This document shows, piece by piece, positions 48,301-56,316 of a stretch of DNA of 64,000 nucleotides; within the stretch, counting starts at the first letter, position 1, and the number at the start of each line of letters is the position of its first letter. This stretch comes from Marinobacter maritimus. Lineage in GTDB: Bacteria; Pseudomonadota; Gammaproteobacteria; Pseudomonadales; Oleiphilaceae. The translations under genes and the position numbers were made by a program. The notes under the pieces are model-generated. The model was not told the DNA's origin and searched no databases. It saw only the letters and a program-made list of their open reading frames with translations. Location of the stretch: assembly GCF_007671675.1 (NCBI RefSeq), contig NZ_VCGW01000005.1, forward strand, positions 124,001-188,000. Reading direction: 5' to 3'.

Positions 48301-48488
48301 CAGTGCTGCCAACAGCTGATGTTACAAAAGCACCGGACTACCAAAACTTGTCGTTCAGCTTCTTGAAAGACCGCACGTTCTCAGCTGGCGGTGATGTAGT
48401 TGTGACACAACCGGATGCAGCAGCCACGTTCGGTGGAATGATTGGAGCAACACTCACAATGATGGGCTCATTACCCACCCCTCCCTAA
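45330..48488 (+). CDS. Outer-membrane lipoprotein lipase, VolA/Pla-1/cef type
   Basis: A 1,052-residue protein starting MFKKTLISLAVASSLGLTGC, a lipoprotein signal peptide whose lipobox LTGC gives the acylated cysteine at 20. A long N-terminal region typical of bacterial virulence-factor lipases (KDKFSAEFEAKF-like opening, PLKPNTRYIVVVKKG) precedes an alpha/beta-hydrolase part with FQHGITTDRS and the nucleophile elbow GHSLG at about residue 815. VolA of Vibrio is surface-exposed and cleaves lysophosphatidylcholine to obtain fatty acids. The same job is inferred here and suits a lipid-using marine bacterium. Its codon use looks less GC-rich than its neighbours. Confidence 0.88.
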   Translation: MFKKTLISLAVASSLGLTGCLSGGDEGANANPDYQISQDKFSAEFEAKFAGKVYPLFDPVPAVSQLPIPNDLIYASAAADKGLPADGSYSVSNPDENPVIAALNGLSGSSTVAPIDIQLSGKLEATDPAVLAGNVFLIETKYASGEPLRGLSASEPATVSRMSVPGLPGGILSVDIEIKELTTEDGTITDFIRISPKEPLKPNTRYIVVVKKGLNAADGNPIVSSPRYTVLKDNEFPDPNYPEINSDNTTVGPGLEPVVNLINKLWEPIAEKTVAPNRADIALAYSFTTSNDEKVLTYMANPAKWFQDQVRALITSTTAKKIRGAQLYFLNQNNVPGAPNLPGTTWDIDKNGVVNAADFSPFYDNPPSSFLLASGSVADFGYADVDLAVQGALTGFVPSAQFPQLVPAGVGQCDAAPTTDLKLACTGNVLYGTASNVYGAEFPAPSVQTVDFSISQPTSAQQVSAVLSSVLKPAPQVQVDVHQASITLPYYLGTPVGGDTAKVRGSFWTADTALASILADKLGFKVAQSDSDVSTVVNSIFPFPEKTTDQTVPLLVMTPKGVTEADLADGANDYKVAIFQHGITTDRSAALGFGSALINNSDGNLIVVAIDQPLHGLAPSSSAEQSGLAEQLLTAASQTPPLGALLTPTDANVAGVVDGSFIIGFTVNLAQALAGTTITTQQATELVAVVLFSATSADPTVNALASDANIQKAIGSVAVIQKTVANAGSTIPGLASIDGVSERHFNLATNATNDVVAMNFDPANAVGGSGDLFINLKGFLNSRDNLRQGAVDLMNLRKTIASWDGVDQSNVFLIGHSLGTVNGTSFVSSVTDSGAEDLEVAGTHLLTPASGIVRMLENSPSFAPRILGGLSQPTPLGAGLMQGDANLETFFNVFQAALDSTDPINFADNLVTSGAPVMVSQVTGDRTTINAAYKDFGSAPWVLPAELNIPQFFPIRSSQAPLAGSLPLAKFLGIDSSAFFADYEEGVHGTPVLPTADVTKAPDYQNLSFSFLKDRTFSAGGDVVVTQPDAAATFGGMIGATLTMMGSLPTPP

Positions 48489-48508
48489 GAACCCGTAAAC
48501 AATACGAG

Positions 48509-48546
48509 AAAAAACCGCGTGACCGAAAGGTCACGCGGTTTTTCTT
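48509..48546. terminator. Strong terminator after the lipase
   Basis: A 14-bp near-perfect stem (AAAACCGCGTGACC) around a GAAA loop is followed by TTTTTCTT, 20 bases after the lipase stop. It is A-rich on the other side and so can work in both directions, serving the convergent racemase gene as well. Confidence 0.92.
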
Positions 48547-48594
48547 ATTTAAGGAGGACCAAGCTGAGTAATCAGCGCCCACCAAAAGTAATTA

Positions 48595-49686
48595 TCATTT
48601 TCCTGGATGGGAGGCTTTACAATCCGTCTTCTCAAACTTGATTGGAAACCCTATCTGCCTCTGCAGCGTGCCATCACCCCGATCAACACCAATTACCATG
48701 TCCCGTGCTTTTAGCTGCGGATGATCAGCCGCTTCAGAAATGGTCAATACCGGCTCGACACAGGCGTCTGTATCTGCAAAAATCACCTGCCATTGCGCCA
48801 ACGTTTTTTGCTGTATCTTTTCACTGAGCGCGGCCTTGAATGCTTTCTGGTGTTCCGGTTTCTGGCTCAGTGCCATGCTTTTCATTTCGGCCAGTTCAAG
48901 CACATCACATAGCCTTGCGGAGAACTGCGGCTCCAGGCTTCCTACAGAGAGCCAGCGGTTATCCTGAGTTTTGTAGTAATCGTAGAAGGATCCACCGTTC
49001 AGCAAGCTGGTTTCCGGTTTCTGCTCCTGACCGCCGGCCAGGCAAGCAGCGCCGGCCATGCCGTTGAGTGCAAAGGCGGCGTCGGTCATGCTGATATCGA
49101 CAAACTGCCCTTCTCCCGTTTGCTGGCGATGTATCACCGCCGCGAGTATGCCCATTACCGCATGGTGGGAGCCACCTGCAACATCGGCAATCTGAATGCC
49201 CATGGGGGGCGGACCACTCTCGGTACGGCCACAATGGCTACTTACGCCGGCAAGAGCGAGGTAGTTGATGTCATGCCCTGCCCGGTATTTGTAAGGACCC
49301 GTTTGGCCGTATCCGGTAATGGCGCAGTAGATAAGCTTGGGGTTAACCGCTTTCAGGGTTTCATAACCTATACCAAGGCGATCCATCACACCGGGGCGGA
49401 ACTGCTCGACCACAATGTCGTATTCCTTGACCAGTTCCAGAATCATTTCCTTGCTGCCTTCTTTTTTCAGGTTAAGCGCAAGAGACTGCTTGCCCCGGTT
49501 CAGAAACCCATGAGCTGTGCTCACTCCCGCATCGTGGGGCGGCATTACACGTGTAAGGTCTACCCGATCTGGAGCTTCGACTCGTAAAACTTCCGCGCCC
49601 ATATCTGCCAGTAGCATGGTGGCGTATGGCCCGGGCAGCAGGGTGCTGAAATCCAGAATTTTCATCGAGGCCAACGGACCTGCCAT
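48595..49686 (-). CDS. Alpha-methylacyl-CoA racemase-like protein (CaiB/BaiF family)
   Basis: A 363-residue type III CoA-transferase-fold protein. YCAITGYGQTGPYKYRAGHD followed by INYLALAGV is the hallmark of alpha-methylacyl-CoA racemases, including the catalytic His and the nearby Asp; MLLADMGAEVLRVEAPD is the CoA-binding opening. Racemases of this group prepare branched-chain (isoprenoid, methyl-branched) acyl-CoAs for beta-oxidation. The ATG at 49686 has AAGGAGA directly upstream and decides the start; the open frame to 49896 is not coding. It faces an AraC-type regulator. Confidence 0.9.
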   Translation of the reverse strand: MAGPLASMKILDFSTLLPGPYATMLLADMGAEVLRVEAPDRVDLTRVMPPHDAGVSTAHGFLNRGKQSLALNLKKEGSKEMILELVKEYDIVVEQFRPGVMDRLGIGYETLKAVNPKLIYCAITGYGQTGPYKYRAGHDINYLALAGVSSHCGRTESGPPPMGIQIADVAGGSHHAVMGILAAVIHRQQTGEGQFVDISMTDAAFALNGMAGAACLAGGQEQKPETSLLNGGSFYDYYKTQDNRWLSVGSLEPQFSARLCDVLELAEMKSMALSQKPEHQKAFKAALSEKIQQKTLAQWQVIFADTDACVEPVLTISEAADHPQLKARDMVIGVDRGDGTLQRQIGFPIKFEKTDCKASHPGK

Positions 49687-49874
49687 GGTGTTCTCCTTCT
49701 TTGTAATGTGTTGTTCTGTTTGTTTTTTGAGAGTAACTCCATGCTGCACGCTTTTGCCGTGAAGGCCAACTGCCTGTTTCACCATTCCCATTAGCCGATT
49801 CTTACAGTCGCTTCGGTTGCATTGTGACCGGGGGGTTTTATGATAGGTCTCGTTTTCATGAATTGGCGAGTTAG

Positions 49875-50900
49875 ATGTCTGATCTGACAGTTTCACGGCA
49901 CTTTGTGCAGGCCGCCCTGGCCGGCGCTGAGCACTTGGGGTTTGATACCGGGGAAATGCTCCGGGAAGCAGGTATCCCCCCCGAACTTCTGCGCATCGAG
50001 ATGGCGAGAGTTAGCAGCGATCAGTTCAGTTTGTTGTTACAGATTGCCTGGAGTCGCATGGATGATGAATTCATGGGCATGGGACCACGGCGGGCCAGGG
50101 TTGGCACGTTCGCCACTATGTGTGCGCTGGTTATTGACTGCCCTACGCTGGAGGCTGTTTACGACAGGGCATACCAGTTTTCCCGGCTGTTTGACCCTAT
50201 GGTTGCCATGAAACTGGAAACCGATACGCAGAAGGTTCGGCTGGTTGCCCATATGGAAGGTGAGATCCACGACCCTCATTACTTTCTGCGGGAGAGCATA
50301 CTGGTTATCTGGCACCGGTTAGGTAGCTGGCTGATCGGGCAACCGGTGGAGCTTGAGAAAGCAGAGTTCAACTACCCAAGGCCGACTCATGGCGATGAAT
50401 ACCGCCATATTTTTCACTGCCCTCTGGAATTTGAGTCTGACTGCACCGCCCTGACGTTTGATAAACGCTTCCTGGCTGCCCCGGTCATTCGTGACAAACC
50501 AGAGATCCGTCAGTTTCTGAAAACCTCACCAGCGGATCTCTTATCCCGACCAGACGAGAGTAATACCTTTACAGGCAAGATCAGAGCGCTCATCGGCCGG
50601 GACTTTTCAAAACCCCTGCCCGACTTTGAATGGATTGCGACCGAACTGCACACCAGCCCCCAAACACTGCGCCGAAGGCTTAAGCAGGAAAACACGTCGT
50701 TTCAGGAGATCAAGGATTTGCTGCGCAGGGACATGGCAATTTACTACTTGAGCCGGCAGGAACTCTCAATTAATGACATCGCGGAAAAAGTCGGGTTCAC
50801 AGAGCCCTCAACCTTTCACCGTGCGTTCAAAAAGTGGACAGGGGTTACCCCGGGCGCCCATCGCGAAGGCGAGCGGGGTAACATCAGGATTGAGCACTAG
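49875..50900 (+). CDS. AraC-family transcription regulator
   Basis: A 341-residue regulator with an arabinose-binding-like N-terminal domain as in OruR/ArgR-type AraC proteins (VSRHFVQAALAGAEHLGFD, ARVSSDQFSLLLQ). The C-terminal double helix-turn-helix has LHTSPQTLRRRLKQENTSFQ and INDIAEKVGFTEPSTFHRAF. It diverges from the racemase gene across 188 bases and probably controls it in response to a fatty acid or hydroxy acid. The ligand is not known. Its last four bases overlap the convergent next gene. Confidence 0.92.
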   Translation: MSDLTVSRHFVQAALAGAEHLGFDTGEMLREAGIPPELLRIEMARVSSDQFSLLLQIAWSRMDDEFMGMGPRRARVGTFATMCALVIDCPTLEAVYDRAYQFSRLFDPMVAMKLETDTQKVRLVAHMEGEIHDPHYFLRESILVIWHRLGSWLIGQPVELEKAEFNYPRPTHGDEYRHIFHCPLEFESDCTALTFDKRFLAAPVIRDKPEIRQFLKTSPADLLSRPDESNTFTGKIRALIGRDFSKPLPDFEWIATELHTSPQTLRRRLKQENTSFQEIKDLLRRDMAIYYLSRQELSINDIAEKVGFTEPSTFHRAFKKWTGVTPGAHREGERGNIRIEH

Positions 50901-51775
50901 GAGCCCGAAGGGGCCTGCAAATTGCGGATCAGTTTGCCCAGAGTCTGCGCTATTTCCTCAACCTGGCTGCGGTTTGGAGAAAGCTGGAGCAAGCGCGAGC
51001 CGTCTCTCGGATCGTATACCCAGCAGGTAGCCACCGCAGGTTCACATCCCCATTCTACTTGAGGTTTTACACCAAAAACCGGAATCTGGCTGGTTGTCCG
51101 TGCAACGCCTCCGGAGCTGTTACGCCGGATTTCCTGAATAGAGATGGCGTCACCTCCGCTGCTCAACCGATATTCAATATCCGCGGGGCGGTCGATACGC
51201 ACAATCGCCTGGTCCTGTCGCCACCCGGCAACACCCAGCAGACTGTTAAGGTGTAAAATGAGCGCTTCGCGGTCAGAGTCTGTAAGGTAAAGCTGGCGCA
51301 AAGACGCGCTTCGCTTGACGCCCGCAGGCTCAATCACGGCGATCCTGGCTTCAGCACCAACCTGCGTCACCTGAGACTTCTCTTTTCTTGCGCGCTCAAT
51401 TCCGGTGATCAGCTTCAGAGCGTCCTGATAATGACTGCCCTCTGTACCCGCCTTGGTCACGTAAGCTTCAAGCGCCGACTGGGCTTCGTTGAAATGCGAA
51501 GACTGCAGCATTACTCTGCCACGGTAGTAGTTGTAATCAGCCGGCTTCTCCGCGTCAAGAAGCTGTAAGCGGTTAAGGTATTCACTGGCTTCGCCCCAGT
51601 TCTCGGCGGCTACCGATTCTTCGATCGCCAGCATCAGCCTGCGGGTTTCGTGCTCTGGTGCCAGCGCAGCGGCCTGCCCCGCAAACAGCGCTGAAGTGAT
51701 AACCATAACTCTTGCCAGATGCTTACCATTTGTTATCAAGGCTGAAAAACGGATATTCCCAAAACCTACTGCCAT
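50897..51775 (-). CDS. Exported protein with tetratricopeptide-like repeats
   Basis: A 292-residue protein with a hydrophobic signal segment (ARVMVITSALFAGQAAALA) and probable cleavage near residue 38. A helical repeat region of the TPR type follows (ENWGEASEYLNRLQLLD, DYNYYRGRVMLQSSHFNEAQSAL), then a beta-rich C-terminal part with two Cys (WGCEPAVATCWVYD). I recognise no named family. It is five bases from rmuC and in the same direction, so the two are co-transcribed. It is likely periplasmic. Confidence 0.75.
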   Translation of the reverse strand: MAVGFGNIRFSALITNGKHLARVMVITSALFAGQAAALAPEHETRRLMLAIEESVAAENWGEASEYLNRLQLLDAEKPADYNYYRGRVMLQSSHFNEAQSALEAYVTKAGTEGSHYQDALKLITGIERARKEKSQVTQVGAEARIAVIEPAGVKRSASLRQLYLTDSDREALILHLNSLLGVAGWRQDQAIVRIDRPADIEYRLSSGGDAISIQEIRRNSSGGVARTTSQIPVFGVKPQVEWGCEPAVATCWVYDPRDGSRLLQLSPNRSQVEEIAQTLGKLIRNLQAPSGS

Positions 51776-51780
51776 GGTCG

Positions 51781-53205
51781 TTACTCCTGTTCGTTATCTG
51801 CACCAATTGCTTGTCTTTCTGAACCCGGCTGTTCGCGACGTGTTTCCTGCTCGGAATCGACCTCGGCCTGATCCGTAATTGCTTTCGGCAGTTCCCTTTT
51901 AACTCGCACTCCAAGCTCAACAAACCGGTTTGCCTGGGAAATAAGGTTGCCGCGCCCTCTGGTTAACGTGTTCATAGCCGAATCGTAGGTAACCTGTGCG
52001 GTATGCAGTTGCCCGCCAAGGCGCTCCATGGCTTCCACAAACACCCTGAGTTTGTCATAAACTGCGCCCGCGCGCTCAGCAATCAGTCGCGCATTCTGGC
52101 TTTGGCGCTCATACCGCCAGATGTTTTCAATCGTGCGGAGTGTCGCCAGCAGTGTTGTGGGTGTTACTACAATAATCTTTCGCTCAAACGCTTCCGAGAA
52201 AAGGTTCTCGTCCTGCTGAAAAGCCGCCACAAATGCCGGTTCTATGGGCATAAACAGCAAAACAAAGTCAGGCGAGTGCAGCCCCCCAAGCTGGCTATAG
52301 TCTTTCTCACTGAGAGTGCGAATGTGGTTGCGCACCGCGTCCACGTGATTTTTCAGTGCTTCTTCCCGGGCGCTGTCGTCTTCCTCGACCACCCACTTCT
52401 GATAGTCCAGAAGAGACACCTTGGAGTCGATGACCAGATTTCGGCTATCAGGAAGGTGCACCACTACGTCTGGCCTCAGCAGCTGGTTTTCGCCGTCCCG
52501 GTAGCTGCCCTGGGTTTCATATTCAACACCCTTGCGCAGCCCGGATTTCTCCAGAACCCGCTCAAGGATCAACTCACCCCAGTTACCCTGAATCTTTTTA
52601 TCGCCTTTCAGGGCCCGGGTGAGGTTGGCGGCCTCTTCGGTAATTTGTCGATTAAGGTCCTGAAGGGATTTTATCTCGCTGCGAAGGGCCTGCCGATCCC
52701 GGGTTTCTGAGGTGTATACATCTTCCACCCGCTTGCGGAAATCCTGCAACTGATCCCGAAATGGGTTAAGCAGGGTATCGAGGCTTGTGCGTGTCTGTTG
52801 GGTAAAACGCTCGTTTTTCTGCTCAAAAATCCGGTTGGCGAGATTTTCAAACTCCTGCTTCAGGGCGTCCCGATTGTTTTCCAACAGCGCAAGTTTCTCG
52901 GTAGTCGAACGCCGCTCTTCTTTCAGCACCACTTGCTGCTCTCGCAGAACTGCACGAGCTTCGCTCAGCTCACTCGCCAGATCATCAATCTTCGCTCGTT
53001 GATTTTGGCGCTCTTCCAACAATTCTCCGATCCGGCGGCTGTGAGCTGCTATGTCAGCTTGCAGGCCCGCCGCCCGATTTTCCGCCTTGGCCCTCGCCAG
53101 AAATACGGCAACAATAACTGTGGGTACCAATAGCAACGTCAAAATTGCCGCCACTAACCCCGGTTGGGATACCACAAATTCACTGACGGCCTCAGGCACA
53201 GACAA
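51781..53205 (-). CDS. rmuC: DNA recombination protein RmuC
   Basis: A 474-residue protein with an N-terminal membrane helix (LVAAILTLLLVPTVIVAVFLA), a long coiled coil of about 170 residues, and the C-terminal RmuC nuclease-like domain: KIQGNWGELILERVLEKSG, LRPDVVVHLPDSRNLVIDSK, LLFMPIEPAFVAA. RmuC limits inversion at short inverted repeats; it is also often found near defence functions, but here the neighbours are ordinary. Confidence 0.95.
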   Translation of the reverse strand: MSVPEAVSEFVVSQPGLVAAILTLLLVPTVIVAVFLARAKAENRAAGLQADIAAHSRRIGELLEERQNQRAKIDDLASELSEARAVLREQQVVLKEERRSTTEKLALLENNRDALKQEFENLANRIFEQKNERFTQQTRTSLDTLLNPFRDQLQDFRKRVEDVYTSETRDRQALRSEIKSLQDLNRQITEEAANLTRALKGDKKIQGNWGELILERVLEKSGLRKGVEYETQGSYRDGENQLLRPDVVVHLPDSRNLVIDSKVSLLDYQKWVVEEDDSAREEALKNHVDAVRNHIRTLSEKDYSQLGGLHSPDFVLLFMPIEPAFVAAFQQDENLFSEAFERKIIVVTPTTLLATLRTIENIWRYERQSQNARLIAERAGAVYDKLRVFVEAMERLGGQLHTAQVTYDSAMNTLTRGRGNLISQANRFVELGVRVKRELPKAITDQAEVDSEQETRREQPGSERQAIGADNEQE

Positions 53206-53493
53206 GACTCCTCTGACTTTTACGTATTTATCCGCATTAACGTTAGCTTACGCACGTATTACATTCTATTGGATCGTAATGGGCTTTTCTTTGTCGGTCT
53301 TCGGCTGTGGTGGGCGCGTGGCCTGCATCACGACTGTTTGGCAATTTGGTAATGCACCTGAATCCGTCTCTGGACGCGGGACGTAATATCCATTAGAAAG
53401 ATAAACGTAACCTGCCGTTAGTGGCATTACGCTTTTTTAACGGCATTCGGGCACACTCACAGTCCGAACCAGAGCCAACACGGATAGACGAAC

Positions 53494-53868
53494 ATGCTGA
53501 AAGAACTCTGGCGAAAGCTGGGCGCGGACTTCCTGCAGGCTGACTGCTCCGGCAATGAGTGCAAAGAAAGCATGCCCGGGATGTATGGCTCAAGCGAGTT
53601 TCGCATCCTTCCTCACATCACCCACACCGGTGAGTTTCACCTGGAACGGCTGACCTCCCTGCTGAACAGTCGGTACGGCAAAAGCCCTGCCGATGCTGAA
53701 ACCAACAGTGACGATGCCATACGCGACCTGATCACTTATGCTGCGCGAGTGCAGGATCAGGACATTCAGCGCGAACTGCTGTTGTTTTATCTGAATTGCT
53801 CCCCGGTTATCCAAGAGTACCTGCGTTCTGACGAGGTGCTCGGCACTCGTCATTTTTTCTCCCCTTAA
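53494..53868 (+). CDS. Hypothetical protein
   Basis: A 124-residue soluble protein (MLKELWRKLGADFLQADCSG ... TRHFFSP) with an early Cys pair and a helical C-terminal half. The family is not recognised. It stands between rmuC (divergent, 288 bases) and the retropepsin operon (129 bases). No strong ribosome site was noted. It is supported mainly by length, codon pattern and the absence of any better frame. The gap before it holds short repeats of GTAAT/TTACG character but no clear gene. Confidence 0.55.
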   Translation: MLKELWRKLGADFLQADCSGNECKESMPGMYGSSEFRILPHITHTGEFHLERLTSLLNSRYGKSPADAETNSDDAIRDLITYAARVQDQDIQRELLLFYLNCSPVIQEYLRSDEVLGTRHFFSP

Positions 53869-53997
53869 CCAACTGTAAAGCAAATACACAGGTCGGTTGT
53901 TGTATACTTCCGCTCCAGATATTCTCAGTTCCACACTTTCAGACCGTCATACTCGTGGTATTCCGCGTGTGACCGGCAACCGGCTCAGGGGTTTTTC

Positions 53998-54798
53998 ATG
54001 TCTTCTAAACGATTGCGAGCTGGTCTATCGACGTTCTCCGTTGCAGTTCTTGCAGGCACTGTTCTGCTGACGGGATGTTCGGCAGACAGGTATTTCATGG
54101 TTCCTAAATCTGACCTGGGCGATATGAATGCCTCAGTTCAAAGCCAGCGTGCCACTCTGGTAACCATGGAGCAGAACGCAACGGTTCGTCATGAGAAGGT
54201 TTTAGAGAGCAACGAGGTTGCCACGCAAAAAGTGCTGGAGGCAATTGCGACTCAGGTTGCGAAGCCCTCCTGTCCTCCGATTCCGGCTCAGAAGGCCTGT
54301 CCCGCCTCCGATAAAGTAAAAGGCCACGCTGACCGGCTCAAGGGAAAAGTGGTGGTTGGTGAGGTTGAGAATTTCCATCTGGCCGGCCCGGAACTGATCT
54401 ACAAAGCCCGGATTGACAGCGGAGCTGAAACGTCCTCGATCGACGCACGTAACATCACCCGCTTTGAGCGCGACGGAAGCAACTGGGTTCGCTTTGATGT
54501 TCCTGTGCCAGGCACAGAAGACTTTGTCACCCTCGAAAAAGAGATCTCTCGCCGCGTGAAAGTCATCCAGGCCAGCGCCGATGAGGCGGAGCGGCGCGTT
54601 GTTGTTGAGCTTCAGTTCTCTATCGGCGACCACCAACAGGTTGCAGAATTCACGCTCGCAGACCGAAGCAATCTTACTTATCAGGCTCTTATCGGCCGGA
54701 ACGTGCTCCGGGATGTTATGCTGATTGATGTCGGCAAGGAGTATGCAACGGAACTGCCAGAATCAATCCGTAACGATAATGACAACGGGAAAAAATAG
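53998..54798 (+). CDS. Retropepsin-like protease lipoprotein of the ATP-grasp system
   Basis: A 266-residue protein. It begins with a lipoprotein signal whose lipobox is LLTGC (Cys about 27), then a short coiled-coil stalk (ASVQSQRATLVTMEQNATVRH) and a domain with the aspartic-protease motif RIDSGAETSSIDA (D140), of the bacterial retropepsin/RimB-like type once annotated as ATP-dependent zinc protease. It should face the periplasm. Its stop overlaps the next gene by one base, so the set is one operon. Such retropepsins are predicted to trim peptides made or anchored by the partner ATP-grasp ligase. Confidence 0.85.
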   Translation: MSSKRLRAGLSTFSVAVLAGTVLLTGCSADRYFMVPKSDLGDMNASVQSQRATLVTMEQNATVRHEKVLESNEVATQKVLEAIATQVAKPSCPPIPAQKACPASDKVKGHADRLKGKVVVGEVENFHLAGPELIYKARIDSGAETSSIDARNITRFERDGSNWVRFDVPVPGTEDFVTLEKEISRRVKVIQASADEAERRVVVELQFSIGDHQQVAEFTLADRSNLTYQALIGRNVLRDVMLIDVGKEYATELPESIRNDNDNGKK

Positions 54799-56315
54799 TG
54801 ACTAGCCCCTCCCGCTTACCGTTTTATATTGCCGTTTTCCTGCTTATCAGCGCAGGTATTTCTTTAGCTGTCTGGCGACACATAGAGCTTGGAATTCCCT
54901 GGCTAACCGGCGAGCAACGCCCCGTCTGGATGGTGGAAGCCCGTGTTGATTTTGACGGCGCGAACGACTCCGTTGTGGCCAGCCTGAACGTCCCGGCACA
55001 ACCGCCCGGATTCCAGATTCTGACAGAACAGGCAGCGTCTCCTGGCTATGGCTTCTCAATTATCGACAAGCCCGGAAGCCGTCGTGCGGAATGGACCAAG
55101 CGTGAAGTAACGGGTCCACAAACACTGTATTTCAAGGCCCAGTTCATACCCGACCCGGGGGCGGAGCCTGCACCACCCGCTCAGCCGCCCAAAACCAAAC
55201 AATTGTTCTGGGAAGAGCCCCAAGCGACGGCTGTTCGGGAAATTCTGGCTCAGGCTGAAGCACGCTCAAGCACGCCAGAGAGCATGACGCGGGAGCTGAT
55301 TCGGCTGATGCAGCCAGATACCCGTATTCAAAACACAACGCTTCTCGTCTCCGAGGAAAACTACCTTCAGCTACTGGTTAACATGCTCAACCATTCCGGC
55401 ATCCCTGCCAGAACAGCCGATGGCCTCAAGCTTGAAGATGCACGGCGGCGACAGCAGTTGATCCCCTTCCTGCAAATTTATAACGGCGAACGCTGGCTCA
55501 CGCTTAACCCGAAAACGGCGGCTCAGGGCGTTCCGGACGACCTGCTGCTCTGGCGACAAGGTTCCGAATCGTTGCTGGATGTTGTCGGTGGCGACAATTC
55601 CGAGATCAGCTTTTCTATGCTTCGGCAAACCGTGCCAGCCCTCCAGCTTGCAGGCATGCAGTCCAAGGGCAATGGTCTCGGCTTTTTGAGTTTCTATGAA
55701 CTCCCGATTGAAGAGCAAAGCATGTTCCGCATGCTGCTTCTGCTGCCACTCGGAGCGTTGGTGGTTGCATTCATGCGTATCGTGATCGGTATTCGTACGT
55801 CAGGCACTTTCATGCCAGTACTGATTGCAGTTGCCTTTGTTCAAACCACGCTGGTGCCTGGCCTCATCGCCTTCCTGTCGGTGGTTTCCATTGGCCTGGC
55901 GATGCGAGGGTACCTCTCCAGCCTGAACCTTTTGCTTGTATCCCGGATATCTGCGCTGATTATTCTGGTCATCTTCATTACGGCCGGCTTAAGTATTTTT
56001 GGCTATCAGATGGGCTTCAATACAGGCATGACGGTAACCTTCTTTCCGATGGTCATTATTGCCTGGACGATTGAGCGTATGTCCATTCTCTGGGAGGAAG
56101 AAGGCGGCCAGGAAGTTCTGGTTCAGGGGTCCGGCAGTCTGTTCGTTGCGATCTGTGCCTATTTGCTGATGAGCGCTCCTTTGGCGGGCCATCTGACGTT
56201 CAACTTCCCCGAGCTTCACTTTGCAGTTCTGGGGCTGATTCTCCTAATGGGTCAGTACACTGGCTACAAGCTCACCGAGCTTAGACGCTTTACGCCAATG
56301 AAGGTGTACGACTGA
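54798..56315 (+). CDS. Inactive transglutaminase fused to seven membrane helices
   Basis: A 505-residue membrane protein. An N-terminal helix (residues about 6-26) leads to a periplasmic part with a transglutaminase-like fold (YLQLLVNMLNHSGIPARTAD, ERWLTLNPKTA) that seems to lack the Cys-His-Asp triad. From about residue 310 to 490 come some seven hydrophobic helices (LLLLPLGALVVAFMRIVIGI and following). This layout matches the UUP1/7TM pair of families described next to retropepsin and ATP-grasp genes. It may present the substrate to the partners. Confidence 0.87.
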   Translation: MTSPSRLPFYIAVFLLISAGISLAVWRHIELGIPWLTGEQRPVWMVEARVDFDGANDSVVASLNVPAQPPGFQILTEQAASPGYGFSIIDKPGSRRAEWTKREVTGPQTLYFKAQFIPDPGAEPAPPAQPPKTKQLFWEEPQATAVREILAQAEARSSTPESMTRELIRLMQPDTRIQNTTLLVSEENYLQLLVNMLNHSGIPARTADGLKLEDARRRQQLIPFLQIYNGERWLTLNPKTAAQGVPDDLLLWRQGSESLLDVVGGDNSEISFSMLRQTVPALQLAGMQSKGNGLGFLSFYELPIEEQSMFRMLLLLPLGALVVAFMRIVIGIRTSGTFMPVLIAVAFVQTTLVPGLIAFLSVVSIGLAMRGYLSSLNLLLVSRISALIILVIFITAGLSIFGYQMGFNTGMTVTFFPMVIIAWTIERMSILWEEEGGQEVLVQGSGSLFVAICAYLLMSAPLAGHLTFNFPELHFAVLGLILLMGQYTGYKLTELRRFTPMKVYD

Positions 56316-56316
56316 T

